Source: an uncultured Lachnospiraceae bacterium (GTDB taxonomy: Bacteria > Bacillota > Clostridia > Lachnospirales > Lachnospiraceae). From it: 7,150 bases of DNA. Made by a program: the position numbers and the translations under genes. Location of the stretch: assembly GCA_902803015.1 (NCBI GenBank), contig CADCOL010000047.1:1-7150 (forward strand), given 5' to 3'. Below, one piece after another: positions 5,853-7,150 of this stretch. The notes under the pieces were generated by a model. It worked only from the letters and a program-made list of their open reading frames with translations, ran no database searches and had not been told where the DNA came from. How positions within the stretch are numbered: the stretch's first letter is position 1; every line of letters begins with the position of its first letter.

Positions 5853-7150
5853 ATGTACGAGAAAGTCAGTACAGATCTTAATTTTGTACAAAGAGAAAAA
5901 GAAGTAGAGAAATTCTGGAAGGACAACGACATTTTCCGTAAGAGTATGGAGAATCGTAAGGAAGGCGAAACCTACACCTTCTACGACGGACCTCCGACCG
6001 CAAACGGAAAGCCGCATATCGGCCATGTTCTGACCCGTGTTATCAAGGATATGATTCCGAGATACCGCACCATGAAGGGTTATATGGTACCGAGAAAAGC
6101 CGGATGGGATACCCATGGTCTGCCGGTTGAGATTGAAGTGGAGAAGCTTCTCGGCCTTGACGGCAAGGAGCAGATTGAGGCATACGGTCTCGAACCCTTC
6201 ATCAAGCAGTGCAAGGAAAGTGTCTGGAAATACAAGGGAATGTGGGAAGATTTCTCCGGAACCGTCGGATTTTGGGCGGATATGGACGATCCCTACGTTA
6301 CCTATCATGATGATTATATTGAGTCCGAGTGGTGGGCATTAAAGGAAATCTGGGACAAAGGTCTCCTTTATAAAGGATTTAAAATCGTTCCCTACTGCCC
6401 GCGTTGCGGAACCCCGCTTTCCGCACAGGAAGTGGCACAGGGATACAAGACCATCAAGGATCGTACCGCAATCGTACGTTTTAAGGTAAAAGACGAGGAT
6501 GCATACTTCCTCGCATGGACAACCACACCCTGGACCCTGCCTTCCAACATCGGTCTTTGCGTAAACCCGAACGACGAATACGCAAAGGTAAAGGCAGTGG
6601 ACGGAAAGGTTTACTATATGGCGGTTGCTCTTCTCGATACCGTTATCGGCGAGCTTTTATCCGCAAAGGATAAGGAAGGCAATGCCAGGTACGCTCCGCT
6701 TGCAGACGGCAAGGCATATGAAATTCTTGAAACCTACAAGGGAACCGACCTTGAATATAAGGAATACGAACCGCTTTACGAGTGCGCTGCGGTTGAAACC
6801 GAGAAGCAGCACAAGAAGGCATTCTTCGTATACTGCGACGAATACGTTACGATGACCGACGGTACCGGTATCGTACACATCGCTCCCGCATTCGGTGAAG
6901 ACGATGCGAGAGTCGGACGCAAATATGACGCTCCCTTCGTTCAGATGGTGGACGGCGCAGGTAAAATGAAGCCCGAGACCGGTAAATTTGCCGGCATGCG
7001 CTGCAAACCGACCGAGAAGGAAGTTGAGGCAGGCGCGGTTGCCTGCGATCCCGAGGTATTGAAAGACCTCGCAGAGCGCGGAATCCTCTTTGATGCTCCG
7101 AAAGCAGAGCATGATTATCCGCACTGCTGGAGATGCGATACTCCGCTTAT
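5853..7150 (+). CDS. ileS: Isoleucyl-tRNA synthetase, probably type 2 (3' end missing)
   Basis: Class I aminoacyl-tRNA synthetase that charges tRNA-Ile with isoleucine and hydrolyses misactivated valine. The first 432 residues are visible; the full enzyme is normally about 1,040 residues in this subgroup. The N-terminus MYEKVSTDLNF leads into the catalytic fold with YDGPPTANGKPHIGH, where the HIGH signature is at residues 55-58, followed by GWDTHGLPVE. Then come a CP1 insertion with PYCPRCGTPLS (Cys-x-x-Cys, probably metal-binding) and editing-domain motifs TTTPWTLPSN (223-232) and GTGIVHIAPAFGEDD (337-351). A second Cys-x-x-Cys (HCWRCDTPL) is at the right edge. The KMSKS loop and anticodon-binding domain lie beyond the window. 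The sequence resembles clostridial enzymes that I place in the IleRS2 group, which is known to be much less sensitive to mupirocin than type 1; the subtype is inferred by eye. It has its own promoter, a candidate operator and a leader hairpin. Valyl-tRNA synthetase is unlikely given the HIGH context and CP1 motifs. Confidence 0.95.
   Translation, partial: MYEKVSTDLNFVQREKEVEKFWKDNDIFRKSMENRKEGETYTFYDGPPTANGKPHIGHVLTRVIKDMIPRYRTMKGYMVPRKAGWDTHGLPVEIEVEKLLGLDGKEQIEAYGLEPFIKQCKESVWKYKGMWEDFSGTVGFWADMDDPYVTYHDDYIESEWWALKEIWDKGLLYKGFKIVPYCPRCGTPLSAQEVAQGYKTIKDRTAIVRFKVKDEDAYFLAWTTTPWTLPSNIGLCVNPNDEYAKVKAVDGKVYYMAVALLDTVIGELLSAKDKEGNARYAPLADGKAYEILETYKGTDLEYKEYEPLYECAAVETEKQHKKAFFVYCDEYVTMTDGTGIVHIAPAFGEDDARVGRKYDAPFVQMVDGAGKMKPETGKFAGMRCKPTEKEVEAGAVACDPEVLKDLAERGILFDAPKAEHDYPHCWRCDTPL

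Noticed and set aside
5779..5904. Possible leader peptide or upstream ORFs before ileS (ATG at 5779 and at 5822)
   Set aside because: Neither has a well-spaced Shine-Dalgarno, their codons are not convincingly enriched for Ile, and both run out of frame into ileS without features of attenuation control.
5742..6308. Minus-strand frame of 188 codons opposite the ileS promoter and 5' end
   Set aside because: It overlaps the promoter, leader and clearly conserved ileS coding sequence, and its translation shows no recognisable domain.

Overview
The window looks like a chromosomal segment of a Clostridia-class Firmicute, most probably a fibre-degrading Lachnospiraceae-like gut or rumen bacterium. 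I judge this from the type 2 isoleucyl-tRNA synthetase sequence, the strong AAGGAG-type ribosome binding sites, the near-consensus vegetative promoter, and a secreted GH9 cellulase with family 3 cellulose-binding modules. Base composition is moderate (estimated by eye at somewhat under 50% GC, not computed). All four genes lie on the + strand. I see no mobile element, CRISPR array, tRNA or rRNA.

Region 1 (1-5654) is the tail of an operon of three tightly packed genes. It begins inside a GH9 endoglucanase gene whose product has the order GH9 catalytic domain, CBM3c, charged Pro-rich linker, CBM3. It has no dockerin, so it is probably a free, non-cellulosomal enzyme. Eight bases after its stop starts an 844-residue membrane-anchored extracytoplasmic protein of unknown function. 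This has an N-terminal membrane anchor, a beta-rich middle that may be a propeller, and a C-terminal domain resembling a C39-like papain-fold peptidase in which none of the expected catalytic residues is visible. One base after that stop starts pncB (nicotinate phosphoribosyltransferase, NAD salvage). A strong intrinsic terminator at 5681-5716 ends the unit.

Region 2 (5717-7150) is a new transcription unit for ileS. It has a near-consensus sigma-70/SigA promoter (5736-5764). A perfect 9-3-9 inverted repeat covers the -10 box and the expected transcription start, as an operator would. The short leader (about 80 nt) can form a long hairpin and has no T-box. The ileS coding region then runs off the right edge.

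The cellulase and the anchored protein are probably functionally linked, either in cellulose degradation at the cell surface or in processing of a beta-glucan exopolysaccharide; the window cannot distinguish these. pncB appears to be a housekeeping passenger. The points most worth a second look are the putative pseudo-peptidase protein beside a cellulase, and the operator-plus-hairpin arrangement upstream of ileS in place of the T-box control common for this gene in Firmicutes.
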